This document shows positions 17,433 to 26,100 of a stretch of 64,000 nt of DNA, one piece after another. The notes beneath the pieces were generated by a model. It was not told where the DNA came from, did no database searches, and saw only the letters and a list, made by a program, of their open reading frames with translations. Source of the DNA: Collinsella sp. (GTDB lineage Bacteria; Actinomycetota; Coriobacteriia; Coriobacteriales; Coriobacteriaceae); NCBI GenBank assembly GCA_019419525.1, contig DXZU01000019.1:1-64000 (forward strand), read 5' to 3'. Position 1 is the stretch's first letter, and every line of letters begins with the position of its first letter. Made by a program: the position numbers and the translations under genes.

Positions 17433-17490
17433 ACGCCTCTGCGCACATGGCAGCTCCCGCGAAGGCCCCGAGTCCCAGCACCGTTTAACA

Positions 17491-17527
17491 ACGCCACCGC
17501 CGAGCTCCCCTCCGGCGGTGGCGTTTT
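17491..17527 (+). terminator. Rho-independent terminator
   Basis: CGCCACCGCCG and CGGCGGTGGCG form a stem, followed by TTTT. It ends the surface-protein pair. Confidence 0.85.
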
Positions 17528-17639
17528 CCATATGCGTCCGCAGGGTATGCACGAGATTGTCTTTGGTCTAGCCCAACCTGCATGAGCCGGCGTGCGACAA
17601 TGGGGGCCGTCGATATCACAACGCCGAGAGAAGCCCGTC

Positions 17640-18305
17640 ATGGAAGCGCATCAAAAGCAGATAACCGTTCATGCACAGCATGCCGAAAGCGCACCAGTCA
17701 TCTATCTTCCCGTGGTCATGGGCGACGGCACGGAGGTTTATGAACGCTGCCGAGAGCTCAACTGCCCGCCCTTCACGCTTGTCGGCATTGGCAGCCTCAA
17801 CTGGAATCGCGAGCTGAGCCCCTGGGTATGCGACGGTACCGTGCGCGATGCCGAGCCCTTTGGTGGACAGGCCGCTGGTTTTCTTGACGAGTTGTTGAAG
17901 CAGATAATCCCAGAGGCCGAATCATCGCTCCCGCAACCGCCCACCTGGCGCGGCGTTGCCGGCTACTCGTTGGCGGGTCTTTTTGCACTGTGGGCACTTT
18001 GGCAAACAGATGTCTTTGAGCGCACGGCGAGTGCATCGGGGTCGCTGTGGTTCCCCGGCTTTATCGACTACGCGCGCGAGCGCACGATGACAGCTACGCC
18101 CGACGCCGTCTATCTGTCACTCGGCAAAAAGGAAACCAAGACGCCCAACCGCATGATGCGGCACGTACTCGACGATACGCGCGCGATGGAAGAGCTGTTT
18201 ATCGAGCGTGACATTCCAACAACGCTGGAGCTCAACCCCGGCAATCACTTTACCCAAACTGACCTGCGCATGGCACGCGGCATCCACTGGATACTGACGC
18301 ATTAA
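17640..18305 (+). CDS. Putative esterase of the alpha/beta-hydrolase fold
   Basis: This 221-residue protein has the nucleophile elbow GYSLAG and a late His in NPGNHFTQ, as in the esterase D/Fes-like group of alpha/beta hydrolases. No signal peptide is seen, so it is intracellular. The ATG at 17640 fits the start of sequence similarity better than the upstream extension, although its ribosome site is weak. A terminator immediately follows. The natural ester is unknown. Confidence 0.75.
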   Translation: MEAHQKQITVHAQHAESAPVIYLPVVMGDGTEVYERCRELNCPPFTLVGIGSLNWNRELSPWVCDGTVRDAEPFGGQAAGFLDELLKQIIPEAESSLPQPPTWRGVAGYSLAGLFALWALWQTDVFERTASASGSLWFPGFIDYARERTMTATPDAVYLSLGKKETKTPNRMMRHVLDDTRAMEELFIERDIPTTLELNPGNHFTQTDLRMARGIHWILTH

Positions 18306-18347
18306 AAATGGCATCCACGCGTACATACGCATGGACGCCATTTTTAA
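18302..18347. terminator. Bidirectional terminator
   Basis: TTAAAAATGGC and GCCATTTTTAA flank an inner ATCCACGCGTA/TACGCATGGAC stem. A-runs and T-runs on both sides serve the esterase gene and the convergent uracil permease. Confidence 0.9.
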
Positions 18348-18365
18348 TTTGGCTGAACGCAGCTG

Positions 18366-19700
18366 CTATTCAGCAGTCTCCTCAAGCTCGGAAGTATCGA
18401 ACTCAAAGTCGTTACCGGGCAGGATGGCGTTGAGCACAATGCCCACCAGCGAGCCCACGGCAAGGCCCGAAAGCGAAATCGTCACGCCGCCCAGCTCCAG
18501 CACGATGGCGCCGGTGGTACTGTAGGCAATGCCGAGCGAAAGCACGAGCACCAGAGCCGCCACCAGCACGTTGCGGTTGTTCTGGAAATCAACCTGGTTC
18601 TCGATAAGGTTGCGAACGCCCACGGCACTGATCATGCCGTAGAGCACAAGCGACACGCCACCGATAACGCATGCCGGCATAGCAGCGATCACAGCAGCGA
18701 ACTTGGGGCAGAACGAAAGCACAATGGCACAGCAGGCGGCAATGCGAATCACGCGCGGGTCGAACACGCGCGTCAGGGCAAGCACACCGGTGTTCTCACC
18801 ATACGTCGTATTGGCAGGGGCGCCAAAGAGCGATGCCAAGATAGTCGCCAGGCCATCGCCGAGCAGGGTACGGTGCAGACCGGGATCGGCAATGTAGTTG
18901 CGCTCACAAGTCGATCCGATGGCGGAGATATCGCCAATGTGCTCAATCATGGTCGCAAAGGCCAGTGGCATGATGGTGATAATGGCCGTCGTGGCAAGAC
19001 TGCTATCGAACTGCGGTCCAAAGAGCGCGAACACGGTGTTGTCCCACACGACAGGTAGACCGACCCACGGCGCGGCGGCAACCCCCGAAAAATCAACCTC
19101 GCCCAGCGCGGCCGCAACGGCATAGCTCACCACAACGCCCAGCAAAATCGGCACGATCTTGACCATGCCGCGCCCCCAAATATTGCAGATGACGATCACG
19201 GCCACAGCGACAACGGCAACAAGCCAATTGGTCTGGCAGTTGGCGATAGCAGAGCTTGCCAAGATCAGGCCGATGGAAATGACGATGGGACCGGTCACCA
19301 CCGGCGGGAAGAAGCGCATGACGCGCTTGGCGCCAAAGGCGCGGAACAGCGTTGCCAGCACCGGATAGAGCAGGCCGGCGCAGGCAACGCCCAGACAAGC
19401 GTAGGGCAAAAGCTCGGCCTCGCCGTTGGGTGCAATGGCGACATAACCCGCGATAAAGGCAAACGACGAGCCCAGGAACGCGGGCACCTTACCGCGCGAT
19501 AGAAAATGAAACAGCAGCGTGCCGATGCCGGCGAACAGAAGCGTCGCCGAAACGGAAAGGCCGGTGAGCACGGGCACGAGCACCGTGGCTCCGAACATCG
19601 CAAACATGTGTTGCAAACCCAACACAAACATGCGCGGGCGGCCGAGCGACGATGCATCGTAGATGGCATCGGTGACGGCGGGCGTCGAAGACTGGGACAT
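18366..19700 (-). CDS. uraA: Uracil/xanthine permease, NCS2 family
   Basis: This 444-residue membrane protein of the uracil-xanthine permease group shows GLQHMFAMFGATVLVPVLTG at the N-terminus, FLGSSFAFIAGY, the helix with PLAFATMIEHIGDISAIGS, and GLATILASLFGAPANTTYGE. These match UraA/PyrP-type uracil:H+ symporters, with the Glu of the EHIGD segment as substrate ligand. The ATG at 19700 follows AAGGAC. The first 58 residues of the longer frame are unlike any permease. The MetE-like gene lies 122 bp upstream on the same strand. Confidence 0.9.
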   Translation of the reverse strand: MSQSSTPAVTDAIYDASSLGRPRMFVLGLQHMFAMFGATVLVPVLTGLSVSATLLFAGIGTLLFHFLSRGKVPAFLGSSFAFIAGYVAIAPNGEAELLPYACLGVACAGLLYPVLATLFRAFGAKRVMRFFPPVVTGPIVISIGLILASSAIANCQTNWLVAVVAVAVIVICNIWGRGMVKIVPILLGVVVSYAVAAALGEVDFSGVAAAPWVGLPVVWDNTVFALFGPQFDSSLATTAIITIMPLAFATMIEHIGDISAIGSTCERNYIADPGLHRTLLGDGLATILASLFGAPANTTYGENTGVLALTRVFDPRVIRIAACCAIVLSFCPKFAAVIAAMPACVIGGVSLVLYGMISAVGVRNLIENQVDFQNNRNVLVAALVLVLSLGIAYSTTGAIVLELGGVTISLSGLAVGSLVGIVLNAILPGNDFEFDTSELEETAE

Positions 19701-19822
19701 GGAAGTCCTTTCGAATGGAAGGGCGATCAGGCATATCGGATAACCTGCCCGAACGATACGATCCGAACCATTGTACGCGATATGCAGTACCTCGCACGCG
19801 CCGCCACCTGCAAACGCTAGCG

Positions 19823-20956
19823 CTATTTCCAAACGCGCTCGGCAATACGCCTGACCAGCGCAATCTTTGCCCACTGCTCGTCCTCGGTCAGCTTATTGCC
19901 AATCTCGCAGCTGGCAAAGCCACACTGCGGAGACAGATACAGGTTCTCGAGCGGCACGTACTTTGCCGCCTCGCGGATGCGCTCGACGATAGCATCCTCG
20001 TTCTCGAGCTCTGCCGCCTTGGTGGTCACCAAGCCCAGCACGACCTTCTTGCCGGGAGCAACGTACTTGAGCGGCTCAAAACCACCGGCGCGGGGCGTGT
20101 CGAACTCCAGATAGAACGCGTCTACGTCCTCATGCGCAAACAGGTACGGCGCGATGGGGTCGTAGCCGCCCTCAAAAGCGTAGGTGGAGTGGTAGTTGCC
20201 GCGGCATACATGCGTGTTGATAACCAGATCGTCGGGCTTGCCCTCGATGGCGACATTGTTGAGCGCCACGCCCAGCTCGCTTACCTTTTGCAGGTCGACC
20301 GGGCTCATGCCGGTTTTGGCAACAAAATCGGTATCGCAGTAGATGCCCCAGGTGCAGTCATCAAACTGGATGTTGCGGCAGCCCGCGGCATACAGGTCAG
20401 CAATCACGGTGCGGTATGCTGCGGCAATGGCATCGACGAGCTCTTCGTCGGTCTTGTAGACGGCGTGCAGACTCTCCTGCTGGCCATCGCAGCGGTCGAG
20501 TGTGACTTCGGAGAACGTCTGGATCGGCGCCGGAATGGTCTGGCGCGCGACCTGGCCCTCTCCCTCGAGCGACTTGATAAATTTGAAGTGCTCGACGAAC
20601 GGATGATTCTCGCCGCTAATGGGACCGGTTACCACGGCGGTGTCGGCGGTAGTCTCCTCATCGTGGAACATGTAGCCCGTGCGCGAGGCGCGGCGCTCAA
20701 TGCCGTTGAGGCCCCACATAAAATCGAGGTGCCAGTAGCTGCGGCGGAACTCGCCATCGGTAATCACCTGCAGGCCGGCAGCCTTCTGCTTGGCCACTAA
20801 GTCGCGGATGGCCTCGTCCTCGACGGCCTTAAGGCCGGAAGCGTCGAGTTTACCCGCGACATAGGCGGCACGGGCGTCCTTTACAGCCTGCGGACGAAGA
20901 AAACTGCCGACGATATCGGCACGAAACGGCGCGTTCGGTTGAATCGAAGTGCTCAT
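19823..20956 (-). CDS. MetE-like cobalamin-independent methyltransferase domain protein
   Basis: This 377-residue protein matches only the C-terminal catalytic half of MetE, as in YxjG/YxjH-type proteins. Zinc ligands are recognisable in HVCRGN (His and Cys) and SPQCGFAS (Cys), and the methyl-acceptor region includes DCTWG. Full MetE is about 750 residues. It may methylate homocysteine from a non-folate donor or another thiol; that is inferred. The ATG at 20956 follows GGGAG. The LysR gene immediately upstream and a palindrome in between point to specific control. Confidence 0.85.
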   Translation of the reverse strand: MSTSIQPNAPFRADIVGSFLRPQAVKDARAAYVAGKLDASGLKAVEDEAIRDLVAKQKAAGLQVITDGEFRRSYWHLDFMWGLNGIERRASRTGYMFHDEETTADTAVVTGPISGENHPFVEHFKFIKSLEGEGQVARQTIPAPIQTFSEVTLDRCDGQQESLHAVYKTDEELVDAIAAAYRTVIADLYAAGCRNIQFDDCTWGIYCDTDFVAKTGMSPVDLQKVSELGVALNNVAIEGKPDDLVINTHVCRGNYHSTYAFEGGYDPIAPYLFAHEDVDAFYLEFDTPRAGGFEPLKYVAPGKKVVLGLVTTKAAELENEDAIVERIREAAKYVPLENLYLSPQCGFASCEIGNKLTEDEQWAKIALVRRIAERVWK

Positions 20957-21042
20957 AGATATCTCCCTTTGCATTGGTTGCTTTACTGGGACAGAGTATG
21001 AGCGCTCATATGGACATCGTAAAATATATGTTTATAACAGTT

Positions 21043-21065
21043 TGATATAGATGCTTCCTATATCA
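21043..21065. promoter_or_regulatory. LysR box upstream of the MetE-like gene
   Basis: TGATATAG (21043-21050), a seven-base spacer and CTATATCA (21058-21065) form a perfect inverted repeat with T-N11-A spacing. It sits 87 bp before the MetE-like start and just after the LysR gene's stop. Confidence 0.5.
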
Positions 21066-21111
21066 GTTTGGACTGCCATAAAGAGATTTGACCCGTGCAG
21101 AACGCAGCAAT

Positions 21112-22008
21112 CTAGATGTGCTGACGAATCGCTTCGATATAGGCCTGCCCGTAGCGCGTAAGTGTCGTGTTCTTGCGCGTGATGATGCCGATCTCCATGT
21201 ACTCGTCTACATCGAGCGGAATGGAGATAATGCCGGGGCCGTTAAGTTCATGGCTGATCACGCCCGAACAAACCGTGTAACCGTTAAGGCCCATGGCCAG
21301 ATTGAACAACGTCGCACGGTCGCGCACGCGGATATTCTTGCGACGCTCAAAGGTCGAGGTCAGTTCCTCGGAATAATAAAACGAGTTATAGCTGCCCTGC
21401 TCATAGGACAGGAACGGGTAGTCCTCGAGATCTTCGAGCGTCACGCTGGCGTGGTCCGCCAGCGGATGGTCGGAGCACACAAAGACATGCGGCGTAGCGC
21501 AGAAGAGTCCTTCGAATACGAGCTCGTTGGCCGCCAGCATGCGCTCGATGACCTCGCGATTGTGCTCCGACAGATACAGGATGCCGAGCTCGCTTTTCAT
21601 ATGCGCGACGTCCTCGATAATCTCGTGGGTCTGCTCCTCGCGCAGGGTAAAGTCGTAGCGCGCGGCATCGAACTCGCGGATCACATCGACAAATGCATTA
21701 ACGGCAAAGGAATAATGCTGGCAGCTCACACTAAAGTGCGGCACCTGCTCGGACGTGCCTTTGTACTTGCCCTCGAGCAGGTCGGCCTGGTCGAGCACCT
21801 GGCGCGCGTAGCCCAAGAAGGTCTCGCCTTCCTCGGACACAATGACGCCCTTGTTGGTGCGCTCAAAGATGTGTACACCCATCTCGTTTTCGAGATCGCG
21901 AATTGACGCGGTAATCGAAGGCTGCGACACAAAGAGCCGGCGCGAGGCCTCGGTGATGCTGCCGCATTCGGCAACTTTGACGACATATCTGAGCTGCTGG
22001 AGCTTCAT
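21112..22008 (-). CDS. LysR-family transcriptional regulator
   Basis: This 298-residue regulator starts MKLQQLRYVVKVAECGSITE, with the winged helix continuing through SQPSITASIRDLENEMG and an effector domain from about residue 90. The ATG at 22008 follows GGGAG. Position and the downstream palindrome suggest it regulates the MetE-like gene, perhaps in sulfur metabolism (CysB/MetR-like role, inferred). It starts 11 bp after the stop of the HAD phosphatase gene, so the two may be co-transcribed. Confidence 0.92.
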   Translation of the reverse strand: MKLQQLRYVVKVAECGSITEASRRLFVSQPSITASIRDLENEMGVHIFERTNKGVIVSEEGETFLGYARQVLDQADLLEGKYKGTSEQVPHFSVSCQHYSFAVNAFVDVIREFDAARYDFTLREEQTHEIIEDVAHMKSELGILYLSEHNREVIERMLAANELVFEGLFCATPHVFVCSDHPLADHASVTLEDLEDYPFLSYEQGSYNSFYYSEELTSTFERRKNIRVRDRATLFNLAMGLNGYTVCSGVISHELNGPGIISIPLDVDEYMEIGIITRKNTTLTRYGQAYIEAIRQHI

Positions 22009-22018
22009 GGCTTTCTCC

Positions 22019-22927
22019 CTAGACGTTCGTGACGTCGAAACCCGTCGCGTCCATCTGACGCATAAACGACGGCATCTCCCCCGTCGCGGCGCAGGCGGCA
22101 ATCTGATGCAGAGCCCCGGCAACCGCATCATCTGCCGCAGCGCCGATATGCCAGCGCGCGGCAGCCGTGACGGCCTCGTTGGCATTGGCGACTGCAACGG
22201 AATTGGGAACGGCATCGATCATGGGCAAATCGTTATCGGAATCGCCGAATACGGCCACCTCGTCGGGCGTCAGGCCCAAAGCACGCGCCAGCTCCAGCGC
22301 AGCACAGCCCTTGTCCCAGCCGGTCGGAAGAACGTCGAACAGGCGCACGCGGTTGTTGGGAAACACGAGCGAGAGCTCCGGCACCTCGGCGGCAACACGC
22401 TCGCGCAGCTCGGCGAGCTCCTCGCGCGAACGGGCACTCCAGATATTCGCCTTGTATACCGGGGCATCGTCAACGACAGGGCGACAGGGAGCCTCTTCGC
22501 CCTTGAGCCACGCGTTGCCGCCTGACTCCATGGCGTGACGCACACGCTCGGGATCGCTTGTCACGCAATAGGCGTCGTTGTCCCAAAAGTCATCACCCAG
22601 ACGGTAGACCTTCAAATAGGTATCGTCGGTCTCTTGCTCCAGGTAGTCGGCCAGGCGCATAAGGGCATCGTTATCAGTTGCGCGCGAGGCAACCGCCTCG
22701 CCATCGACAAACATCACCTGGCCGTTGCAAAACGCACCGGTCGAGAAGCACTCGGAGCGATTGCGGAACATCCAGCTCATCGCGGACGGCTGGCGACCCG
22801 AAACCGGGCCAAAATGCAGGCCCGCCGCCTGCATGGCATGAATGCCCTCGATGGCGCAGTCGCTGGCGCCATCGTGTCCAGCAGGAATCAGCGTATCGTC
22901 CATATCGGTCAGCACAAGTTTGATCAT
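22019..22927 (-). CDS. HAD-superfamily Cof-type phosphatase
   Basis: This 302-residue enzyme has HAD motif I DMDDTL, a serine in the PVSGRQ motif II region, a Lys in GWDKG and motif IV GDSDNDLPM, plus a C2-type cap of about 110 residues between them. Cof-type HADs dephosphorylate sugar phosphates, FMN or PLP; no specific substrate can be assigned. The ATG at 22927 follows GAGGGGAC. Upstream lies a 33-bp inverted repeat. Confidence 0.9.
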   Translation of the reverse strand: MIKLVLTDMDDTLIPAGHDGASDCAIEGIHAMQAAGLHFGPVSGRQPSAMSWMFRNRSECFSTGAFCNGQVMFVDGEAVASRATDNDALMRLADYLEQETDDTYLKVYRLGDDFWDNDAYCVTSDPERVRHAMESGGNAWLKGEEAPCRPVVDDAPVYKANIWSARSREELAELRERVAAEVPELSLVFPNNRVRLFDVLPTGWDKGCAALELARALGLTPDEVAVFGDSDNDLPMIDAVPNSVAVANANEAVTAAARWHIGAAADDAVAGALHQIAACAATGEMPSFMRQMDATGFDVTNV

Positions 22928-22968
22928 AAGGTCCCCTCGGTCATTCTTTATCCCGTCTATTGTAACGA

Positions 22969-23068
22969 CCTGCCAATAAGGGACAGGTTTATCTTGGCAG
23001 GTTTTATCTGGGAAAATGCAGCGCCCCTGTTGCCACCTGCCAAAATAAACCTGTCCCATATTGGCAGG
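22969..23068. repeat. Inverted repeat, 33-bp arms, family C
   Basis: The left arm (22969-23001) begins CCTGCCAATAAGGGACAGG. The right arm (23036-23068) is its reverse complement with two mismatches. A third arm occurs at 42310-42342. The element sits between the HAD gene and the TPP riboswitch. Confidence 0.8.
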
Positions 23069-23095
23069 TGCGCTAGTATAGGGAACAACAGATTC

Positions 23096-23189
23096 GATGC
23101 GGGAGTGCCGGCGGTGCAAACCACAAGGCTGAGAGGGCATAGGGCCCAATCCTTTGAACCTGTCAGTTAATGCTGGCGTAGGGAGCATG
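23096..23189 (+). ncRNA. TPP riboswitch (THI element)
   Basis: The conserved CTGAGAGGG-type core (23129-23137) and CCTTTGAACCTG then CAGTTAATGCTGGCG-type segment (23151-23178) match the THI box. The closing P1 stem is ATGC/GCAT. A terminator hairpin follows, then thiM. Thiamine pyrophosphate would favour termination. Confidence 0.95.
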
Positions 23190-23200
23190 CCGCCTTTACA

Positions 23201-23230
23201 GGGGCGCTGTCTATGCACAGCGCCCCTTTT
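23201..23230 (+). terminator. Riboswitch-controlled terminator
   Basis: GGGGCGCTG and CAGCGCCCC form a strong stem, followed by TTTT, between the TPP aptamer and the thiM ribosome site (AAGGAGG 23238-23244). Confidence 0.85.
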
Positions 23231-23252
23231 CTATGCCAAGGAGGCATGTGCA

Positions 23253-24092
23253 GTGATTGATTCGGAACAGCTTAAGCAACATATGGTCAAGGCCGTAGAG
23301 GAGATTCGAGCCACCAATCCGATGGCCGGCTCCATCACCAACACGGTGACGATCGACTTTGTCGCCAACGCGCAGCTCGCCGTGGGCGGTTCGGCCGCCA
23401 TGGTCTATCTGCCCGACGAGGGCGAGGCGCTCGTTGCCGGCGGCGGCGCCATCTATCTCAACATGGGCACGCTCTTCCCCATCTACGAGCAGACGATTCC
23501 CCGCGCGGCCAAGGCGGCACACGACGCCGGCAAGCCCTGGGTGCTCGATCCGGTGGGTCTGGGCATCGGTAGCCTGCGCACCCAGCTGGTAAACGAGCTC
23601 AAGCAGTACAAGCCCGCCATCGTACGCGGCAACGCCTCTGAGATCATCGCACTCTCCGGCCTGTGGGGTCTTGAGGGCGAGTCGGCCGATCTGAGCCGCG
23701 TACGTGGTGTCGATACCACCGACACGGTCGACGCCGCCCGCGATGCCGCCGTGGCGCTCGCTCGCTACACCGGCGGCGCCGTTGTGGTCTCGGGCGAAGT
23801 CGACCTGATTACCGACGGCACGGCCGTGGCCAAATCCCACGGCGGCAGCCCGCTCATGTCCAAGATCACCGGCTGCGGTTGCTCGCAGGGCGGCGTGCTG
23901 GCCGTGTACGCCTGTGCTACCGATCCGTTTACGGCAGCAGTCTGCGGCACCGCCGTCTACAACGTTGCCGGCACGCGTGCCGCCGCCGTCGCCGATGCCC
24001 CGGCAAGCTTTAAGGTCGCCTTTATCGACGAGCTCTACCGCGCAACCGCCCAGGATATTGCCGACAACCGACTCGAGCTCGAGGAGGCATAA
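23253..24092 (+). CDS. thiM: Hydroxyethylthiazole kinase
   Basis: ThiM phosphorylates the thiazole moiety for thiamine salvage. The protein is 279 residues, close to usual. Conserved parts include ANAQLAVGGSAAMVY, LDPVGLGIGSLRTQL, RGNASEI and the catalytic region KITGCGCSQGGVLA. The start is GTG at 23253, eight bases after AAGGAGG; the ATG at 23246 is out of frame and the upstream in-frame extension lies inside the riboswitch. It is first in a thiM / thiamine-binding / thiE operon. Confidence 0.95.
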   Translation: MIDSEQLKQHMVKAVEEIRATNPMAGSITNTVTIDFVANAQLAVGGSAAMVYLPDEGEALVAGGGAIYLNMGTLFPIYEQTIPRAAKAAHDAGKPWVLDPVGLGIGSLRTQLVNELKQYKPAIVRGNASEIIALSGLWGLEGESADLSRVRGVDTTDTVDAARDAAVALARYTGGAVVVSGEVDLITDGTAVAKSHGGSPLMSKITGCGCSQGGVLAVYACATDPFTAAVCGTAVYNVAGTRAAAVADAPASFKVAFIDELYRATAQDIADNRLELEEA

Positions 24093-24095
24093 GCC

Positions 24096-24437
24096 ATGTC
24101 CGAACCCGCAACCAATGCCGGCATGAACACGCTCGTCGCCGTGGCCATCGCCCCATGCGGCACCGGCGACGAGCTGTCCGCCGAGGTCGCCGAGGTCGTG
24201 CGCGTCATTCGCGAGAGCGGCCTTCCCAACCGCACCACCTCGATGTTCACCGAGATCGAGGGCGACTGGGACGAGGTCATGCAGGTCGTGCGCGACGCGA
24301 CCTTTGTGTTGGCGAGCAAGGGCATCCGCACCGAAGTCGTGCTCAAAGCCGATATTCGACCCGGATTTACCGACACCATGACCGGCAAACTCAAGCGCAT
24401 GGAAGCACAGATCAAAAAGCAGGAGGAAGCACAATGA
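24096..24437 (+). CDS. MTH1187/YkoF-type thiamine-binding protein
   Basis: This 113-residue protein has the ferredoxin-like pattern of the thiamine-binding YkoF/MTH1187 group (VAIAPCGTGDELSAEVAEVV and TSMFTEIEGDWDEVMQVVRD). It starts three bases after thiM's stop and overlaps thiE by four bases (ATGA), which implies translational coupling. It may sequester or deliver hydroxyethylthiazole or thiamine within the salvage route. Confidence 0.88.
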   Translation: MSEPATNAGMNTLVAVAIAPCGTGDELSAEVAEVVRVIRESGLPNRTTSMFTEIEGDWDEVMQVVRDATFVLASKGIRTEVVLKADIRPGFTDTMTGKLKRMEAQIKKQEEAQ

Positions 24438-25129
24438 GCATCCGCGACAACCTTGATATCTCGGCCTATCTGGTACTCGGCCCCGAAAACACCCTCGGAC
24501 GCCCCGTGGGCGATGTGGTGGCCCAGGCACTCGACGCCGGCTTTACCTGCATCCAGGTGCGCTCCAAGGTGGCAAGCGCCCGCGAGATCATTGCGCTGAC
24601 CGACGACGCCGCGCAGGCAATCGCACAGGCCGGCAAGACCGGTCAGGTCGCCCTGTTAATCGATGACCGTCTGGACTGTGTGCTTGCCGCGCGCGAGCAG
24701 GGCATTGCCGTCGATGGCGTGCACGTAGGCCAGAGCGACATTCCCGTCGAGGTCTGCCGCAAGCTGCTGGGCCCCGATGCCATTGTGGGCCTTTCGGCCC
24801 GTTGCGAGGAGATGCTCGAGTACGTCAAGACCGCCGACATGAGCCTGGTCGACTACCTGGGCATCGGCCCGCTCCACGAGACCGAGACCAAGCGCGACTG
24901 CGGACGCGCGGCCGACGGCTCTATCATCACCAAGAGCTTTGAGGACCTTGCCGCACTCCACGCGGCAAGCCCCGTGCCCATCGTGGTGGGCGGCGGCGTT
25001 AAGACGGCCGACTTGCCGCAGCTTAAGGCCACCGGCGTCGACGGCTTCTTTGTGGTAAGCGCCGTCTGCAGCGCCGACGACCCCCATGCCGCAGCCAAGG
25101 ACCTTGTCGACACCTGGCAGCAGGCATAG
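24434..25129 (+). CDS. thiE: Thiamine-phosphate synthase
   Basis: ThiE joins HMP-pyrophosphate and thiazole phosphate to thiamine phosphate. The 231-residue TIM barrel shows CIQVRSK, LIDDRLD, GVHVGQSD, a GIGPLHETETKRD loop in place of the usual GPxxxTxTK, and VVGGGV for phosphate binding. The ATG overlaps the previous stop. No thiD or thiC is present in the window, so HMP-PP must come from elsewhere. Confidence 0.95.
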   Translation: MSIRDNLDISAYLVLGPENTLGRPVGDVVAQALDAGFTCIQVRSKVASAREIIALTDDAAQAIAQAGKTGQVALLIDDRLDCVLAAREQGIAVDGVHVGQSDIPVEVCRKLLGPDAIVGLSARCEEMLEYVKTADMSLVDYLGIGPLHETETKRDCGRAADGSIITKSFEDLAALHAASPVPIVVGGGVKTADLPQLKATGVDGFFVVSAVCSADDPHAAAKDLVDTWQQA

Positions 25130-25173
25130 GCATAGGCCGAACAGCTGATTCGCAGCCTCATATCTTCAGCAAT

Positions 25174-25219
25174 GGAAAGCGCATCCCAGTTTGGGCCTCC
25201 ATTCCGGGATGCGCTTTCC
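25174..25219. terminator. Bidirectional terminator
   Basis: GGAAAGCGCATCCC (25174-25187) and GGGATGCGCTTTCC (25206-25219) form a 14-bp stem between thiE and the convergent patatin gene. Confidence 0.8.
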
Positions 25220-25230
25220 GCATGCGACCC

Positions 25231-26100
25231 TTACCCCGCCAGATACGCTTCCAACGCCGGCAAAGTCGCCTCTGCATCGTGGCGGCCGACCTGGTAGATG
25301 CGCTCGAGCTCATCCGGTTCGCGGCACAGCGACGGCACCTTCACCGATTCGCTCGGCCGCACCACAAAGATTTCCCCGGCAGCCTCTCGACGTGCCAGGT
25401 CATCGAGCGTGGCATTGTAGACCTCATGCCGATGCTCAAGCGCTGCAACAAACTCCGGATAGTGACGGAACACGCGCCGCAGCATGGGCATCACGCTGTT
25501 GGGCTGCTTCACAAAGCCCGCCGGCTGCGTGAGTACCACGATATTGCGGTCATACCCCTGCGCAAACAGCCATGCGCTGGGAATAGAATCAGCCACGCCA
25601 CCATCCAGATACTTATGCCCGTCAATAGCAACGGGACGCGTCGCCACAGGAATGGCAGACGACGCCCGGATCCACTCGATATCGCGCTCGTCGCCATACG
25701 GTAGATCGTGGTAGACGGCCTTGCCCGTCTCGATATCGGTACACACGCACGTAAATCGCATGGGGCAGGCGCGATACGCCTCCAAGTCGATGGGATCGCG
25801 CTCGATAGGCACCTCGTGATAGGCAAAATCGGCATTGAACATATCGCCGGTTCGCAGCCAGCTGGTCACGCTCGCATAGCGCTTGTCGGCGCAATAGGCC
25901 TTGTTGTAACGAATGGCACGGCCGATCTGGCGCGATTTAAAGTTGTAGCCAAACGCCGCGCCCGCCGAGACACCCACCATATGGTCGCAGGTCAAACCGC
26001 GCTCCATCCAAACGTCGAGCACGCCCGCCGTATACATACCGCGGTAGCCGCCTCCCTCGAGCGCAAGCCCCACCGTGCGCGTCGTATCCGGCTGTGCCAT
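25231..26100 (-). CDS. Patatin-like phospholipase
   Basis: This 289-residue protein has the patatin oxyanion loop EGGGYRG, the nucleophile in GVSAG and the catalytic Asp in DGGVADSIP, forming a complete Ser-Asp dyad. Patatins hydrolyse phospholipids or lysophospholipids; this short cytoplasmic form resembles RssA/YjjU types. The ATG at 26100 follows GGAG eight bases away. It is divergent from the GGDEF/EAL gene. Confidence 0.92.
   Translation of the reverse strand: MAQPDTTRTVGLALEGGGYRGMYTAGVLDVWMERGLTCDHMVGVSAGAAFGYNFKSRQIGRAIRYNKAYCADKRYASVTSWLRTGDMFNADFAYHEVPIERDPIDLEAYRACPMRFTCVCTDIETGKAVYHDLPYGDERDIEWIRASSAIPVATRPVAIDGHKYLDGGVADSIPSAWLFAQGYDRNIVVLTQPAGFVKQPNSVMPMLRRVFRHYPEFVAALEHRHEVYNATLDDLARREAAGEIFVVRPSESVKVPSLCREPDELERIYQVGRHDAEATLPALEAYLAG

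Larger units (their letters stand above)
13345..17450 (+). repeat. Tandem duplication, about 2.0 kb unit
   Basis: Two head-to-tail units are visible, about 13345-15391 and 15392-17450. Each holds the permease 3' end (whole gene in unit 1, remnant in unit 2), a terminator hairpin, a conserved leader and one surface-protein gene. The downstream edges also resemble each other (GCGCACA-type sequence after both stop codons). Confidence 0.85.

Noticed and set aside
23154..23252. Upstream in-frame start of thiM
   Set aside because: It lies inside the TPP riboswitch and terminator; GTG 23253 has an AAGGAGG site.
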